The notes under the pieces are model-generated. The model did no database searches and was not told where the DNA came from. It saw nothing but the letters and a program-made list of their open reading frames with translations. A stretch of 64,000 nt of DNA. Source: Syntrophotalea carbinolica DSM 2380 (lineage in GTDB: Bacteria > Desulfobacterota > Desulfuromonadia > Desulfuromonadales > Syntrophotaleaceae). How positions within the stretch are numbered: position 1 is the stretch's first letter; the number at the start of each line of letters is the position of its first letter. The position numbers and the translations under genes are program-made. Where the stretch lies: positions 3,194,001-3,258,000 of the forward strand of contig NC_007498.2 in the NCBI RefSeq assembly GCF_000012885.1, given 5' to 3'. This document shows, piece after piece, positions 62,353 to 64,000 of this stretch.

Positions 62353-64000
62353 TTAAAACCTCCAGTTCAGTTCGAGGTGACAGCCCAGCTGGTTTTCTCC
62401 GTCGCCGTCGTAACTGTGCCGGGCCAGACTCACACCATAGAGCAGAAAAAACCGCGGGGAATATTGCCAGACGTGCTCATAACGCAAAGCCACCGTCGGA
62501 TCGATGCCAAAATCCTGTTGCCAATAACCGCCCACACTGACGGCCAAACGGTTGCGGAAGGAAAAACGGTAATGGCGGTAAAGGAGCCAATCATTGGCGA
62601 GGGTCAGGGTGATATCGGCATCCCGGCTGGGATTGAAATAATACGTATTGTCTTCGTTGTTGGCCGAGGTATAAAACTCGAGGAGACCGTCGAGCCGGTA
62701 GTGAGGCCAAACGATCAGCCCCTGTTCGACCCCGCCAAGCAGACTGTAACGGAAATTACCGTCGCTGAAATCCATAAATCCGGCACGCAGCCAATAGCGC
62801 CGCAAATCATCGCGGCGATAATTGACGCCGATACTCGCCGAGTCGGCATGAATGCCGTGCTTAAGGGCGCGCAGAGGGGTATCGCGGCTGAACAGTTCCA
62901 TGTCGACGGGAATCGACCACACATCGTCCGGTGTCCAGACGGCGGCCAAACGCGCCCCCAATTTTTGCCCGCCGGAAAGGCTCCAGGTCATTTCGGCCGT
63001 ACCCTGAACATTCCGATGCCGATATTCAATCCCAGCCCCGAAGCGCTGCAGGGTTTTATCCCCCTCGGGAAAAGAAGCATGCTGCAGATAGGTAGCTGCA
63101 AATCCCCGGTAGCGATGGCGGACCGGCGAGGAGAACAGGGTTGCCGCCAGCGAGAGGTCGCGGCTGCCAAAGGTCGATCCGCTACTCCAACCGGCGGCGA
63201 CGGAGACCTGCAACTCCCGCATATTATGGGCTTCCCACAACCGTTGCAGACGCTGCACCGCCTTATGCTCGGGATATTCGGCACCCAACTCGCCGATGAG
63301 GGTCCCGGCCTGTTCGAATTCGTTGAGGTCCATGCGGTTTTCCGCATAGCCTGTGCGCAGCGATAGATAGGCCGGGTCGAGGGCCAGTCCGAGACGGTAA
63401 GCTTGTTCCGCGCGCCGCGGCCATCCACGGGCACCGTATACACCGCCCATTTCACCCAGAATATCGAGATTGGCCGGAGCCTGATGGTACAGCGGGGTCA
63501 AACGGGCTTCGCCTTCCTTCAGATCTCCAGCAAAGATCTGCCCCAGAATGGACAGCAACTCCGCCTCCAATCTCTTGGGACCATCGGCCTGCTCCGTCAG
63601 CGTCTTTTCGGCCAACGCCAGGGCACCATCGAAATCTTCCTGCTCGAGGTAGGCATAAAATAAACCCTGGGTAGCTTCAAAATTATCAGGTTGGGCCGCC
63701 AATACCCGCCGATAAAGGTCTGCAGACCGGACCGGCTCTTCCAGATACAGAAAAGCGTCGGCGACAGCCTGCTGGGCATGGGGAGGCAGTTCGTCGGGAT
63801 CGACCTGTAAAGAACGGTACTCCTCCACCACACGAGCCATTTCCACCCGGTCACGCAAAGCCACCAAACGATCGATGCGGGCCCGCCGGGCAAAACCTTC
63901 ACTCCGGGGAAGGTCGGCACGGGCCGCCCGTTCATTGGCCTCCAACATTTCCAGAGCACGATCGGTTCCGTCAAACCGTTCCTTATGCACTTCGCTGCCG
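62353..64000 (-). CDS. pgaA: PNAG export porin PgaA, C-terminal part (runs off right edge)
   Basis: Some 549 codons are present; the start is beyond 64,000, since the frame stays open and PgaA is usually about 800 residues. The first 270 visible residues are TPR repeats (ALEMLEANERAARADLPRSE; AYLEQEDFDGALALAEKTL). The last 270 form the outer-membrane beta-barrel and end in the aromatic HLELNWRF. The porin lets deacetylated PNAG leave the cell and its TPRs bind PgaB. Confidence 0.9.
   Translation of the reverse strand, partial: GSEVHKERFDGTDRALEMLEANERAARADLPRSEGFARRARIDRLVALRDRVEMARVVEEYRSLQVDPDELPPHAQQAVADAFLYLEEPVRSADLYRRVLAAQPDNFEATQGLFYAYLEQEDFDGALALAEKTLTEQADGPKRLEAELLSILGQIFAGDLKEGEARLTPLYHQAPANLDILGEMGGVYGARGWPRRAEQAYRLGLALDPAYLSLRTGYAENRMDLNEFEQAGTLIGELGAEYPEHKAVQRLQRLWEAHNMRELQVSVAAGWSSGSTFGSRDLSLAATLFSSPVRHRYRGFAATYLQHASFPEGDKTLQRFGAGIEYRHRNVQGTAEMTWSLSGGQKLGARLAAVWTPDDVWSIPVDMELFSRDTPLRALKHGIHADSASIGVNYRRDDLRRYWLRAGFMDFSDGNFRYSLLGGVEQGLIVWPHYRLDGLLEFYTSANNEDNTYYFNPSRDADITLTLANDWLLYRHYRFSFRNRLAVSVGGYWQQDFGIDPTVALRYEHVWQYSPRFFLLYGVSLARHSYDGDGENQLGCHLELNWRF

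Overview
The window looks like the chromosome of an anaerobic, Gram-negative deltaproteobacterium of the Desulfuromonadales, most like Pelobacter/Syntrophotalea. This is inferred from gene content. It has an anaerobic ribonucleotide reductase, a CoA-acylating acetaldehyde dehydrogenase behind a long leader, multihaem c-type cytochromes, a corrin pathway, and a protein carrying a Geobacter-like pilin helix. The DNA is GC-rich and gene-dense, with overlapping start and stop codons in many operons. I saw no tRNA, rRNA, CRISPR array or insertion sequence.

Layout. 1-11 kb (mostly minus strand): the start of nrdD with paired NrdR boxes, a drug/metabolite transporter, a NUDT9-type ADP-ribose pyrophosphatase, an acidic membrane-anchored zinc-ribbon protein, three cobalamin genes (cobL, cbiX, cobC-like) next to engB, a DCC protein, a ferritin-like protein, a candidate structured RNA and a trihaem cytochrome. 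11-17 kb (plus strand): mobB, an SGNH esterase, a glycine-zipper lipoprotein and a four-gene Mla-type lipid ABC system. 17-29 kb (mostly minus strand): HD-GYP protein, folA, a SagB-like oxidoreductase, acetaldehyde dehydrogenase, an orphan histidine kinase, a DksA-like protein and the overlapping set radA / PgaB-like hydrolase / moaC. 29-41 kb: glcD-glcF-trihaem cytochrome, moaA, a PP-loop protein, groESL under CIRCE, a ZTP riboswitch before a class V aminotransferase, and a zinc ribbon-TM2-pilin fusion.

The most striking block is 39.6-51.4 kb. A sigma-54 activator is divergent from a good -24/-12 promoter. That promoter reads into an amidohydrolase, a three-domain transporter/acyltransferase/acyl-ligase protein and a ynbABCD-like set: CDP-alcohol phosphotransferase, CdsA-like cytidylyltransferase, PlsC-like acyltransferase, hydrolase-methyltransferase fusion and PAP2-phosphatase fusion. 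Together they look like a dedicated route to an unknown phospholipid. It contains a run of 15 G that could switch expression. Then come a molybdate/tungstate transporter behind a probable Moco/Tuco riboswitch, a TerC protein, a diaminopimelate dehydrogenase-like gene, a DUF4139 protein and the pgaABCD exopolysaccharide operon, whose pgaA runs off the right edge.

Molybdenum or tungsten cofactor genes (mobB, moaC, moaA, modABC-like) are scattered over about 43 kb rather than clustered. All coordinates, motifs and hairpins were read by eye. Family names come from recognised motifs and not from database searches.
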